DNA from: Spirosoma sp. KCTC 42546
GTDB taxonomy: Bacteria > Bacteroidota > Bacteroidia > Cytophagales > Spirosomataceae
Direction: 5' to 3'
NCBI RefSeq assembly: GCF_006965485.1
Contig: NZ_CP041360.1
Coordinates: forward strand, 7,234,501-7,298,500
Length of the DNA: 64,000 nt
The translations under genes were made by a program, and so were the position numbers. Under the pieces are notes generated by a model. That model saw only the letters and a program-made list of their open reading frames with translations. It searched no databases and was not told the origin of the DNA. Shown here in pieces: positions 36,261-45,112 of this stretch; the first letter of the stretch is position 1, and every line of letters begins with the position of its first letter.

Positions 36261-37175
36261 ATGGCCATGGATAACAAAAAACCATTCAGAATTAAATCAA
36301 TAGCAGAAATACATCGGTTGATGAACCTGCCGAAACCACAGCACCCGCTCATCGGTATTATTGATCTGAAATGGCTTAAAAATGACCCCAATATCAATTC
36401 CGTTATTTCTGATTTTTATGTTGTGTCCTTAAAAAGGGGCTGCGACAAATTATTTTATGGTCAGCAGAAATACGATTTCGATGAAGGGCTAATGGCCTTT
36501 ATCTCGCCAGGGCAAATTTTGCGTGGAGAAGAGGGCGGTGTACCGCACCATCTGGAAGGCTGGATGCTGTTCATCCATCCCGATTTTTTATGGAATACAT
36601 CACTGGCTAAAAAAATCAAGCAATACGAATACTTTGGGTATTCGACCAACGAAGCCTTGTTTCTTTCCGACAAGGAGGAAACGATCATCAACGGCATTCT
36701 TGAGAATATCAGGCTGGAATACCACGCCAACCTGGATAAATTTAGTCAGGATGTGATTATTGCTCAATTGGAGGTGTTATTTACGTATGCCCAGCGGTTT
36801 TATGAACGCCAATTCATTACCCGAAAAATCACCAACAGCAAACTACTAGACCGATTAGAAGCTGAACTAACCCGTTACTTTGCTAATGAGGATTTGCTGG
36901 CAAAAGGACTGCCTACTGTTCAATACATGGCGGATACACTCCATGTTACCGCCAAATACTTAAGCAGTTTATTGAAACAGCTCACGGGGCAAACCACGCA
37001 ACAGCTTATTCACGAAAAATTGATTGACAAAGCGAAAGAAAGACTGTCGACGACTGAATTGTCTGTTGGCGAAATTGCCTACGAACTAGGCTTTGAGCAC
37101 TCGCAATCATTTAATAAACTGTTTAAATCGAAGACGAACCTGTCGCCTTTAGCATTCAGGCGATCGTTCAATTAA
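36261..37175 (+). CDS. AraC-family transcriptional regulator
   Basis: 304 residues. An N-terminal cupin-like sensing domain (about 20-180, including FDEGLMAFISPGQIL) precedes a C-terminal pair of helix-turn-helix motifs: LPTVQYMADTLHVTAKYLSSLLK and SVGEIAYELGFEHSQSFNKLF with the final FKSKTNLSPLAFRR. Two starts six bases apart (36261, 36267) are possible. It closes the SDR-DoxX operon with a 4-base gap and probably controls it; it converges on the MDR reductase gene with only 19 bases between stop codons. Confidence 0.93.
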   Translation: MAMDNKKPFRIKSIAEIHRLMNLPKPQHPLIGIIDLKWLKNDPNINSVISDFYVVSLKRGCDKLFYGQQKYDFDEGLMAFISPGQILRGEEGGVPHHLEGWMLFIHPDFLWNTSLAKKIKQYEYFGYSTNEALFLSDKEETIINGILENIRLEYHANLDKFSQDVIIAQLEVLFTYAQRFYERQFITRKITNSKLLDRLEAELTRYFANEDLLAKGLPTVQYMADTLHVTAKYLSSLLKQLTGQTTQQLIHEKLIDKAKERLSTTELSVGEIAYELGFEHSQSFNKLFKSKTNLSPLAFRRSFN

Positions 37176-37194
37176 CCACGATCCGGGCAGACGA

Positions 37195-38136
37195 TCAATC
37201 CAGAACGATCACCGACTTCCCCATGACTTTACCCCGACGAGACTCCCGGTAGGCTTCTCGGATATTGGCCAGAGAATAGGTCTTATTCAGCACGATCTGC
37301 AGATCATGTTCAGCCAGATGCGCTAACGTATTAAGCCCGTCGACGGTGGGCTTTACGATCAAAACCTTGAGTTTTTGCCCGGAAAACAGATTATTAATGG
37401 CTGAGTAAAGAAGCGTCAACGGCGATGGAAGCGTACTGACAAACACAGCTCTCGATTTCATTAGCGGCCTGGCATCGGTAAAGGAAAGCCTGGTCGATAG
37501 ATCAATAACAGCATCGAACCGTTGAGCCAGACTCCGAATAGGCTGCCTGGTGTAATCGACTACATTATCAGCGCCCCACTTGGTTACTTCGGCAACGCCC
37601 TGTGTGCTGACAACTGCCGTCACCCTGGCACCGCGTTTTTTGGCTAGTTGCACAGCAAATAGGCCAACCCCACCGCTAGCCCCGTTAATCAATACGTCCT
37701 GGTTAGGGCCTACTGCGGCCAGCTGATCAATAATTTGCAGGGCCGACAGTCCGGTTAGGGGTAAGGCCGCTGCCTGCTCAAACGACAGGTTAGCCGGTTT
37801 TGGGGCAATATCCGTCTCCTTAACAACAATGTAATCGGCGAGGGCTCCGCCTTTGAATACGTCCAGTACGCCAATGACCGCATCACCAGTCTTAAAGCGG
37901 CTCACGGCGCTGCCTACTTGGTCGACACTACCCGAGAAATCGATGCCCACCGATTTAGGAAAGCCAGTGCCCGACATCAACTTCATGTCTCCACCATATA
38001 CTTTCCAATCCAGCGGGTTAATCGAAACCGCTTTTACCCGGATCAGCAGTTGATCGTTCTGAATACTGGGCACCGCTTGCTCGACTACCTCCAGCACGCT
38101 TTCGTCGCCAAACTGATTATACATTACTTTTCTCAT
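37195..38136 (-). CDS. NADP-dependent alcohol dehydrogenase / quinone reductase-like MDR protein
   Basis: 313 residues of the zinc-free medium-chain dehydrogenase/reductase type. The N-terminal GroES-like part has INPLDWKVYGG and GIDFSGSVDQVGS; the nucleotide-binding motif is VLINGASGGVGLFAVQLAK. No structural or catalytic zinc cysteines are present, as in quinone oxidoreductases. It would reduce quinones or activated alkenes with NADPH. It is next to AraC, SDR and cupin genes, suggesting a redox or xenobiotic response cluster (inference). Confidence 0.92.
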   Translation of the reverse strand: MRKVMYNQFGDESVLEVVEQAVPSIQNDQLLIRVKAVSINPLDWKVYGGDMKLMSGTGFPKSVGIDFSGSVDQVGSAVSRFKTGDAVIGVLDVFKGGALADYIVVKETDIAPKPANLSFEQAAALPLTGLSALQIIDQLAAVGPNQDVLINGASGGVGLFAVQLAKKRGARVTAVVSTQGVAEVTKWGADNVVDYTRQPIRSLAQRFDAVIDLSTRLSFTDARPLMKSRAVFVSTLPSPLTLLYSAINNLFSGQKLKVLIVKPTVDGLNTLAHLAEHDLQIVLNKTYSLANIREAYRESRRGKVMGKSVIVLD

Positions 38137-38385
38137 GATTGCCGTGTTTTAGTTTCTACACCGCAAAGTTGGGCCTGATAAAGAACTGTAAATAGCGCAA
38201 AAAGCCAGAAAAATAGTCGAATCCGACGAAGCAGGTGCACCCAGCAACTTCCCGGTAGGTGTCCCTATATAGAAAGAAGTAGGCTTTATGCTTTGGTTTG
38301 TCCGATAGGACTGATTTACGGTCACATCGGAATATTTTCCGGCTTAAAGTCTTCCGAACTTTGTGAAGTACTTCAATCAAACATC

Positions 38386-38883
38386 ATGGGAAATCACAAA
38401 AAACCGATCACGGTAGGCTCTCAGGAAGGCAAAAGCGTTTCTGTTGGTGGAAGCACCTATCGAATCCTGGTGGCTGGCAAAGACACAACAGGAGCCTTCG
38501 CTACAATTGATATGCTGGTACCTCCCGGCGGTGGACCTGGACCGCATGCCCACGCCGATTTCGAGGAATCGTTTTACGTAGTCGAAGGCGAAATTGAGGT
38601 CAAATCCGAGTTTGGCAGTTATGTAGCCACCAAAGGGTCCTTTATTAGCATTCCCAAAGGGGGTGTAGTGCACGGTTTCAAGAATACGAGCGGGCAAACG
38701 GCCCATTTGCTTTGTACCGTGGTACCTGCTGGCCTGGAACTGTTATTTGAGGAGATCGGCCAACCCGTTGCAGCCGGTCAGTTCCTGCCACCGCCCGTGC
38801 TGGATGGTCCTACCATAAAAAAACTACAGGCTATTGCAGAAAAGTACGGTCAGCAAGTATTCCCGCCGGATTATCTGGGATAA
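38386..38883 (+). CDS. Cupin-domain protein
   Basis: 165 residues from the ATG at 38386; the open frame upstream to 38293 is not protein-like. Cupin motif 1 is GPGPHAHADFEESFYVVEGE (two His, Glu) and motif 2 SFISIPKGGVVHGFKNT (His), so a metal site is likely. This form resembles quercetinase-like or sugar-isomerase-like single cupins; substrate unknown. It is divergent from the MDR gene and ends 8 bases from the convergent AraC gene at 38892. GAACTTTG at 38356-38363 is one base off the -7 consensus. Confidence 0.88.
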   Translation: MGNHKKPITVGSQEGKSVSVGGSTYRILVAGKDTTGAFATIDMLVPPGGGPGPHAHADFEESFYVVEGEIEVKSEFGSYVATKGSFISIPKGGVVHGFKNTSGQTAHLLCTVVPAGLELLFEEIGQPVAAGQFLPPPVLDGPTIKKLQAIAEKYGQQVFPPDYLG

Positions 38884-38891
38884 CCAGCGCG

Positions 38892-39872
38892 TTACGAATA
38901 AGAGTATCGCTTCGGGTTTAAGCCATAATGCTTTTCAAACAGTCGACTGAAGTGGCTTAGATTGGAAAAGCCCAGCTCATAGCCCACCTCACTAACCGAA
39001 TGTTTGCCCTGTTTCAGTAGGAAGGCGGCTTCTTCCATTCGGGCTTGCTGGTAATACGTATAGATGGTGCTGCCAAATGTTTGCTTGAAAAGCTGTTTTA
39101 GCTTGGTTTCGCTCATCGCAGCGACCTGGGCGAGCTCACGGATTACCGGCGGCACGCTCAGGTCGCTGATAATTTCATTGCGTATGGACAAGAGCCTTTC
39201 CGCATCAGCGCTGTTGATTGCCTGATGAGCAGCGCTTTCGCGTAAAGACAGTTTATAAAAAACCAGATAGAGCAGTTCCTGCACCTTGATCTGCATGTAG
39301 AAGTTGCTCAGATTGGTAGTCATGTCCATGGCGGCCATGTTTTTAAGTAGCAGCTTGGTCTCGGCTTCCATACGTTCAAAAAAAAGGAAGGAGTTACCGC
39401 TGCCGGTAATCGTTTGGAGTACCGAATTGGGCTCGTTAACGCCTAATAATTCCGTCAAACGGAGCGGCTTTATGGCGACCACCACATACTGAATCTGTTG
39501 ATGGGCGGGAAAACGGATGGTTGAGCTGAGATCGTTGGAGGTAACCTGGATCGCCGACTCATCGCGCTGCGAAAACAGAACCTGGGTGTCCTCGTTGTAA
39601 GCGATCTGGAGCGCCTGCTCGTTGTTGTAAAAAAAGACGGTGATCAGGTCATTTCCCTGGCCGGATGTAGTGCGTTTGAGGACAAGATCTTCCTTGAGCA
39701 AGTATCGGTGTATGGTGATCTTGAAGTCCGGCCCGAATGCTAACTTCCGTACGTACCCCTGTCCTATATGATCCGGTATCACCAGCAGGCCGTTCTGTAC
39801 CGGTGCCTGTATATGACGGGCAAAGTACGTTATAAAGTCGAAATCAGGTGTTGCATAGAAACTGAATAGCAT
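38892..39872 (-). CDS. AraC-family transcriptional regulator (PchR-like)
   Basis: 326 residues. The N-terminal part has no recognised ligand motif; the C-terminal 100 residues hold both helix-turn-helices, PVIRELAQVAAMSETKLKQLF and SVSEVGYELGFSNLSHFSRLFE with GLNPKRYS at the end, the layout of PchR-type AraC regulators. It converges on the cupin gene and is followed on its own strand by the esterase genes only in the opposite order, so its target is not obvious; the cupin or MDR gene is likely by proximity. Confidence 0.92.
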   Translation of the reverse strand: MLFSFYATPDFDFITYFARHIQAPVQNGLLVIPDHIGQGYVRKLAFGPDFKITIHRYLLKEDLVLKRTTSGQGNDLITVFFYNNEQALQIAYNEDTQVLFSQRDESAIQVTSNDLSSTIRFPAHQQIQYVVVAIKPLRLTELLGVNEPNSVLQTITGSGNSFLFFERMEAETKLLLKNMAAMDMTTNLSNFYMQIKVQELLYLVFYKLSLRESAAHQAINSADAERLLSIRNEIISDLSVPPVIRELAQVAAMSETKLKQLFKQTFGSTIYTYYQQARMEEAAFLLKQGKHSVSEVGYELGFSNLSHFSRLFEKHYGLNPKRYSYS

Positions 39873-39922
39873 GACGAAAGAGCCTCTTCAGGCTTAGTTG
39901 AATTAGTCATCAGGAAGTTAAT

Positions 39923-40903
39923 TCAGGGTTTACATACCCGATTCAGAAACTCAGTGATATACGTCAGGGTTGGCGTAAACCAGGGGTTGAAAAACATGAA
40001 CGTGTGGGGCGCATCGGGAAAGGTGTGCACGTCTGAATAGATACCCAGCGCATTCAGTTTTTTAATCAGATCGTCACGCCCACCGTGCATCCGATCTACG
40101 GAGCTGTTCAGAAATAAAATCGGGGGGGTGTGCTTGTCGATGTGGTTTAGCGCCGAGGCTTCCTGCCATAAATCGGGCCGCTGCGTTTTGGAATAGCCAA
40201 ACCAGTACGTAGCTGCCGAAATCGACTTCGAGTCATCGCCCTCGCCCGATTCTGGATGAATAAACGCCAGCACTCCATCAATATCAACAATAGCCTGCAC
40301 CGCGCTCGAATAGCGTGCATTACCGCCTGTTCCTTCAAATGTTGCCTGTCCATTCGTGGTGCCCACCAAAGCGGCTAACTGTCCACCCGCCGAAAATCCA
40401 AGAACCGCAACCCGCTTCGGATCAACGCCGTATTTCTTCGCATTAGCCCGAACCCAGCGAATAGCCGCTTTCACATCATGTACAGCGGCTGGGTACAGAG
40501 CTTCCGTCGATAAGCGGTATTCAACCGGAATCGCCACAAAGCCATTGGCCGCCAGTTGTCCGGCCAGCGTATTATTATGCGATCGGTCGCCGGAACGCCA
40601 GCCCCCGCCGTGAATCATGACAACCGCCGGGCGAGCTTTCCCGGCAACGGCTGGTCGGGCGTAGACATCCAGTTTAAGAGTTCGTCCCGCAATGGGTGTG
40701 CTGTACGTAACCGCTTTGTCGATACGGACTCCGGCTGGCAAGGTTGAATCGGCCAGAGTAATGTCGGGATGGTATTTTTTCTCGCGCAGGTAAGAGCCCT
40801 GTACCGTAAACGACGTATCCCGGCCACCGGTTGGTTTTAACTGGGCATAGGAAATTGTTGTGCTTAACGCAAGGATGAGTAGTAAAGCAACTGGTCGATT
40901 CAT
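39923..40903 (-). CDS. Secreted alpha/beta-hydrolase (BD-FAE/esterase-lipase type)
   Basis: 326 residues with a signal peptide (MNRPVALLLILALSTTISYAQ). Oxyanion motif VVMIHGGGWRSGD, nucleophile elbow GFSAGG and catalytic His in DAPHTF are present, so it should be active. This BD-FAE-like group includes acetyl and feruloyl esterases acting on plant polysaccharides. It lies 48 bases downstream of a second esterase on the same strand, forming a two-gene operon that probably deacylates pectin or xylan in the periplasm (substrate inferred). Confidence 0.9.
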   Translation of the reverse strand: MNRPVALLLILALSTTISYAQLKPTGGRDTSFTVQGSYLREKKYHPDITLADSTLPAGVRIDKAVTYSTPIAGRTLKLDVYARPAVAGKARPAVVMIHGGGWRSGDRSHNNTLAGQLAANGFVAIPVEYRLSTEALYPAAVHDVKAAIRWVRANAKKYGVDPKRVAVLGFSAGGQLAALVGTTNGQATFEGTGGNARYSSAVQAIVDIDGVLAFIHPESGEGDDSKSISAATYWFGYSKTQRPDLWQEASALNHIDKHTPPILFLNSSVDRMHGGRDDLIKKLNALGIYSDVHTFPDAPHTFMFFNPWFTPTLTYITEFLNRVCKP

Positions 40904-40951
40904 ACAAGTTTGGTCAAGGCGGTCAACGAGTAATTTGGAATACTTTTCAAA

Positions 40952-41872
40952 CTATTGAGCATCGGTAAGCAGATTCATTTCTCGTAACCAGCTTTCGCAC
41001 AAGGTTGTCCACTGCTGCGTTGAGCCTGGATTGTTTCTCAGGGCAATGGCGTGGCCACCCTGTGGAAATATATGCAGACTAGCCGGAATTTTCTTGTCGA
41101 TCAATGCCTGATAAAATAGCAAACTATTTCGCTGATCGACAACCGTATCATTGTAGGCATGCGTCAGAAAACAGGGAGGAGTCATAGCCGTCACTGCGTT
41201 TTCCAGCGAATAGGCTTTCAACAAATCGGCCGATGGGTTGGGGCCTAACAAATTTTTGCGACTGCCCGCGTGCGCGTATTGGCCCATTGTAATGACAGGT
41301 GAAACCAGAAGCGCAAAATCGGGCCGGAACGCCTGACTGCTAATTGAATCGCTGATGGCCGATACATCAGTTGTATGGGTTGCCACCAGTGCCGCCAGAT
41401 GGCCGCCCGCGGATGAACCCTGAACGCCCACTTTATCGGGCTTGATACCCCATTTTTTTGCATTGGCCCGGATAAATCGAATCGCTCGTTGGGCGTCCTG
41501 TAGCGGCCCCAGCTCCCGTTGTTTTAAGTCGGGTGAATTCGGTAACCGATAGTTAAGAACAAAGGCGCTTATCCCCATCGTGTTGAACCATTTCGCCAGT
41601 TGCCACCCGCTGATCACATACGCCAAACGCTCGTAGCCTCCACCTGGACAAATCACCACAGCCGCCCCTTTGTTCTCCTGAGCTGATGGAAAGAACGCGT
41701 ACATGCCTGGCGTTCCAACCCGGTATACTCGCTCGTTGGCAATACTATCTTTTAGCGCCATACCTTTTGTATTTGGCATGCTACCGGCAGACCAAAGCGG
41801 TATAAAGTCCTGTGCTGTAACGTAGTTGCCTGAAACTAAAAGAAGGATAACTAGTAAACCAATTTTGCGCAT
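40952..41872 (-). CDS. Secreted alpha/beta-hydrolase (acetylxylan-esterase-like)
   Basis: 306 residues from the ATG at 41872, chosen because it gives a signal peptide (MRKIGLLVILLLVSGNYVTAQ); the longer frame to 41941 does not. Motifs: oxyanion VVICPGGGYERLAY, nucleophile GVQGSSAGGHLAAL, acid NDTVVD and His in FPQGGHAIAL. It resembles the endo-xylanase-associated esterases (XynB/BD-FAE group). It heads the two-esterase operon, 115 bases downstream of a perfect LacI-like palindrome (41988-42001). Confidence 0.9.
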   Translation of the reverse strand: MRKIGLLVILLLVSGNYVTAQDFIPLWSAGSMPNTKGMALKDSIANERVYRVGTPGMYAFFPSAQENKGAAVVICPGGGYERLAYVISGWQLAKWFNTMGISAFVLNYRLPNSPDLKQRELGPLQDAQRAIRFIRANAKKWGIKPDKVGVQGSSAGGHLAALVATHTTDVSAISDSISSQAFRPDFALLVSPVITMGQYAHAGSRKNLLGPNPSADLLKAYSLENAVTAMTPPCFLTHAYNDTVVDQRNSLLFYQALIDKKIPASLHIFPQGGHAIALRNNPGSTQQWTTLCESWLREMNLLTDAQ

Positions 41873-41987
41873 ACGTTCGAGGAAGGATAAGGTAAACAAG
41901 ACCTGATTGAGGGAAAAGACGGTCAAGGATAGAGAAGCCAATTAGATTAAGCAAAGGAACTATTGTGACTTTTTACGCAATCGTTAC

Positions 41988-42001
41988 CGGGAACGTTCCC
42001 G
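41988..42001. promoter_or_regulatory. Perfect palindrome CGGGAACGTTCCCG, candidate LacI-family operator
   Basis: Fourteen-base perfect palindrome with a central CG, the form typical of LacI/GalR-family operators. It lies 115 bases upstream of the esterase operon and 170 upstream of the sigma-factor ATG. No LacI gene is in the window, so the regulator would be encoded elsewhere. Confidence 0.55.
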
Positions 42002-42170
42002 ATAGAAAATAGGCTGCATAGCGACCAATTAAGCCGCTATCAATTGACTTTCCTGTGATGGATGACCCCCGACAATCAGGGTAATGTGCTGGTTCTGCAC
42101 CCTTATTTTAATCACTATAGGCATAAAATTCTGTACTTTAGCAAGCGATTTTCGGTACTACCAACTCATC

Positions 42171-42743
42171 ATGGAGTATAAGACTCTTCCAGATACTGCC
42201 TTATTGATTTACCTGAAACAAGGGGACGAATCCGCGTTTCAGGAGATCTATGTGCGTCACTGGAGGAAATTGTTCATTGTAGCGAGGAACAAACTCCCCT
42301 CGACCGATAGTCCCGAAGACATGGTTCAGGATTTATTCGTGAAGCTTTGGGAGCAGCGGGAAAACCTACTCATTGAAAATCTGGGCGCTTACTTACAAAC
42401 GTCCCTCAAGCACGCTATTATCAATCTGTTCAAAGCGAGGTTGATCCGCGAGAAGTACGTTGAACATGCGCAAAGTTTTTCGCCCAATACCCAAACCACA
42501 GAAGAACAAATTGCGCTAAACGACCTGATGGCTACAGTTGAGCAACAACTGAACGATTTGCCAGAAAAAACCCGTCAGATTTTCCGCCTAAACCGATTGG
42601 AGTATAAGTCGGCGAAGGAAATTTCAACTCAACTGGGCATTCCCGAACGAACCGTCGAATACCATATCAACTTAGCCCTCAAGCTGCTCCGGCCTTTATT
42701 ACAGGATTATTTTATGCTGGCAGTCGCGCTCTATTACTGCTAA
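42171..42743 (+). CDS. ECF-type RNA polymerase sigma-70 factor
   Basis: 190 residues from the ATG at 42171; the open frame upstream to 42084 lacks family resemblance. Region 2 (ESAFQEIYVRHWRKLFIVA, DMVQDLFVKLWEQRENL) and region 4 (LPEKTRQIFRLNRLEYKSA, ISTQLGIPERTVEYHINLAL) are clear. It belongs to the Bacteroidota sigma group that normally lies directly upstream of fecR and susC. Here the nearest fecR is 4.07 kb downstream, at 46812, with an aldo/keto reductase, an AraC regulator, a nested palindrome and a DUF1593 gene between. The C-terminus ends in a short hydrophobic tail (FMLAVALYYC). Confidence 0.93.
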   Translation: MEYKTLPDTALLIYLKQGDESAFQEIYVRHWRKLFIVARNKLPSTDSPEDMVQDLFVKLWEQRENLLIENLGAYLQTSLKHAIINLFKARLIREKYVEHAQSFSPNTQTTEEQIALNDLMATVEQQLNDLPEKTRQIFRLNRLEYKSAKEISTQLGIPERTVEYHINLALKLLRPLLQDYFMLAVALYYC

Positions 42744-42858
42744 GTTTACTGTGCATTCAAACGGAGTCCCCATCGATCCCTTCGTTGTAATAGCCAACGA
42801 GCTAAAATTGACCGCATCGCTGATCCATACAGACAAGTAATTTGAGCCGTGGACGAAA

Positions 42859-42887
42859 TTGCCTAAGGAAAACAACGCCCACCTTTG
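42859..42887 (+). promoter_or_regulatory. Candidate promoter of the aldo/keto reductase gene
   Basis: TTG (42859-42861), an 18-base spacer, then CACCTTTG (42880-42887), one base off TAnnTTTG. The ATG is 27 bases further on. By-eye call. Confidence 0.4.
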
Positions 42888-42913
42888 TATCGTCAAATCA
42901 TAAAACAACAACG

Positions 42914-43885
42914 ATGACAACGATTCAAAAAATAAATCTCGGCAAAAATGGACCCCTCGTTTCTAAACTCGGATTAGGCTGCATGCGCATGTCTTCTATC
43001 TGGGGCGGTTCTACACCTGACGAAACAGAAAGTATTGCTACTATTCAAATGGCCTTAGACAGCGGCATCAATTTTCTGAATACCGGAGACTTTTATGGTG
43101 CTGGTCATAATGAAATGCTTGTAGGCAAAGCCATCAAAGGACGGCGGGACGACGCGTTTATCAGTGTCAAATTTGGCGCAATTTTCTACAACGGCCAATG
43201 GCTGGGAATGGATCTGCGCCCCATAGCCATCAAGAATTTCATCAACTATTCGCTGACCCGTTTGGGTATTGAAACCATTGACCTCTACCAGCCTAGCCGA
43301 ATGGATAACAGCGTGCCCGTAGAAGACATCATCGGCACAGTTGCCGACCTCATCAAAGAAGGAAAGGTTCGTTATCTGGGCGTTTCTGAAATAACGGCCG
43401 ATCAATTGCGCAAGGCGAATAGTATCCATCCGGTAACCGCCCTGGAAATAGGGTATTCGTTGGCCGATCGGCAGATAGAGAGCGACTTACTTCCTACGGC
43501 AAAGGAACTGGGTATAGGCGTTGTGGCGTTTGCCAATACGGCCGAAGGGTTACTCACCGGTGAGCTAAAAGCGCCCCTTCCTGCCAATGATTACCATACG
43601 CACTTCTCGCGTTTTCAAGGGGAGAATCTGATCAGGAATCTTGAAAAGGTCGACGTATTGAAGCAACTGGCACAGGAAAAAGGCTATACGCCGACACAGT
43701 TGGCGATTGCCTGGGTGAATGCGCAGGGCGATCATATTATGCCCCTGGTCAGCATGAGCCGACGATCACGCTTACCGGAAAACATGCAGGCAATGGCGAT
43801 CGAGTTCACGGCTGACGAAATGAATACGCTTACAACGCATTTTGCGCCGGGCGCGATCCTTGGTGGTACGTACCTTCAGCGGTAG
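42914..43885 (+). CDS. Aldo/keto reductase with altered catalytic tetrad
   Basis: 323 residues from the ATG at 42914 (frame open to 42842, not family-like upstream). Signature motifs include LGLGCMRMS near the N-terminus, DFYGAGHNE, and GKVRYLGVSE. The AKR tetrad is Asp-Tyr-Lys-His; here Tyr61 (NTGDFYG) and Lys86 (SVKFG) are kept, but the Asp position is Asn56 (FLNTGD, usually LDTGD or FDTA) and the His position reads LYQPSRMD. Loss of the His is usual in the YQPARLD clade (family knowledge), but loss of the Asp is not. Activity may be reduced or changed. It sits between the ECF sigma factor and the nested palindrome. Confidence 0.9.
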   Translation: MTTIQKINLGKNGPLVSKLGLGCMRMSSIWGGSTPDETESIATIQMALDSGINFLNTGDFYGAGHNEMLVGKAIKGRRDDAFISVKFGAIFYNGQWLGMDLRPIAIKNFINYSLTRLGIETIDLYQPSRMDNSVPVEDIIGTVADLIKEGKVRYLGVSEITADQLRKANSIHPVTALEIGYSLADRQIESDLLPTAKELGIGVVAFANTAEGLLTGELKAPLPANDYHTHFSRFQGENLIRNLEKVDVLKQLAQEKGYTPTQLAIAWVNAQGDHIMPLVSMSRRSRLPENMQAMAIEFTADEMNTLTTHFAPGAILGGTYLQR

Positions 43886-43926
43886 TTAGTCTGTACATAA
43901 ACCTACAGTTTATTTTTTTTACCTAA

Positions 43927-44251
43927 AGGCTGTTTAGGATTTACTTTTTAATGAACGAGTGTTTGATTTTATCAGTCAGTTTTACCCCTAAATCCCCTGA
44001 AGGGGACTTAGCTCGTGTTCAAACAAAGTCACCTTCAGGGCAGGGCTCTTAAGTTCTAGCGTTTTTACCCCCCAACCCCCTGAAGGGGGAGTACTCCGAA
44101 ATGGATTTTCTCCCCCTTCAGGGGGGTTGGGGGGTAAAAATAAGCCAACAAAAGAGGCTGGTTAAGTAAAGAAAATTCAGAACTTAACAGCCCTGTCCTT
44201 CAGGGGATTTAGGGGTAAAACTGACTAGAAAAAATAATCCTAAAACAGCTT
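43927..44251. repeat. 325-bp multi-level nested palindrome
   Basis: Four nested arm pairs: AGGCTGTTTAGGATT (43927-43941) with 44236-44251; CAGTTTTACCCCTAAATCCC-type arms (43975-44003 with 44197-44225); CAGGGCTCTTAAGTTCT (44041-44057) with AGAACTTAACAGCCCTG (about 44179-44195); and GTTTTTACCCCCCAACCCCC-type arms (44062-44090 with 44111-44140). It fills the whole gap between the aldo/keto reductase and the AraC gene. The CCCCTGAAGGGG cores are themselves small palindromes. Confidence 0.85.
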
Positions 44252-44255
44252 CCTA

Positions 44256-45068
44256 GTGACGAATCCAACAGAAATAATTCCGGGAGTCATTTTTTACGCT
44301 TACTCTTCGGCCATGAGAAAGGAGAAAGTAGCGTTCCTGGAACATAATACCCTGGTCATGCAGATTTCAGGCCGCTTTTCAATGGAAACTGCCAATCAAA
44401 AGATTTCTATGGGTCGTGGTGAGATGTTGTTGATACAAAAAAATCAGCTGGCCGAACTCACCAAAACTCCGCTTGAAGACAATGAATACCAAACCATTAT
44501 CATAAGTCTACAAGAAGACCTGCTCCGGAAGATTGTTCTGGAAGAGCAACTAGAGATAGGTCAAAAATACGTGGGGCCTCCGAACGTTCTTATTCCCGCA
44601 AACGATTTTTTGCGGGCTTTTTTTCAATCGATTATTCCCTATGTCCGTAATCCGGGAGAAAAAATAACCAATTCGATGGGCATGCTGAAAGTAAAGGAGG
44701 CTGTACACCTCCTCCTGTACACCATGCCTGAACTCGAAGCATTTTTATTCGATTTTTCCGAACCCTACAAGATGGACCTGGAAAAATTCATGTACAGTAA
44801 TTTTCATTACAATGTTCCGGTTGAAAAATTTGCCCAGCTAACGGGGCGAAGTCTGGCGGGTTTCAAGCGTGATTTCCAGAAAACATTCGGAATGGCACCC
44901 CGGCATTGGCTACAGGAAAGGCGGCTTACAGAAGCCCGGCATCTGATCGAAACCAAGCATAAGAAACCTTCTGCCATCTACCTCGAACTGGGATTTGAAA
45001 GCCTCTCTCATTTCTCGCATTCGTTTAAGAAAAAATTCGGCAAGGCACCTACCGAGTGGTCACTATAG
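44256..45068 (+). CDS. AraC-family transcriptional regulator
   Basis: 270 residues starting at a GTG (44256), five bases after the nested palindrome; an in-frame ATG at residue 20 is the alternative. The N-terminal half has a cupin-like profile (ISMGRGEMLLIQKNQLAEL). The C-terminal domain is AraC-type: VEKFAQLTGRSLAGFKRDFQ and KPSAIYLELGFESLSHFSHS with FKKKFGKAPTEWS. In this subgroup the first HTH follows a KxFMxxNFHYNVPVEKFA segment, seen here. It converges on the DUF1593 gene; a bidirectional hairpin separates them. Target unknown; neighbours suggest the reductase or the DUF1593 gene. Confidence 0.9.
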   Translation: MTNPTEIIPGVIFYAYSSAMRKEKVAFLEHNTLVMQISGRFSMETANQKISMGRGEMLLIQKNQLAELTKTPLEDNEYQTIIISLQEDLLRKIVLEEQLEIGQKYVGPPNVLIPANDFLRAFFQSIIPYVRNPGEKITNSMGMLKVKEAVHLLLYTMPELEAFLFDFSEPYKMDLEKFMYSNFHYNVPVEKFAQLTGRSLAGFKRDFQKTFGMAPRHWLQERRLTEARHLIETKHKKPSAIYLELGFESLSHFSHSFKKKFGKAPTEWSL

Positions 45069-45112
45069 GCTGTATTAGGCCGGGTGCCTGATCGCTCCGG
45101 CCTAATACAGCC
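45068..45112. terminator. Hairpin between convergent genes, overlapping a stop codon
   Basis: Perfect 16-nt arms GGCTGTATTAGGCCGG (45068-45083) and CCGGCCTAATACAGCC (45097-45112). The right arm contains the last codons and TAG (45102-45104) of the DUF1593 gene; the left arm starts at the stop of the AraC gene. No strong T-run on either side, so probably a shared RNA-stability or transcript-blocking hairpin. Confidence 0.65.
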
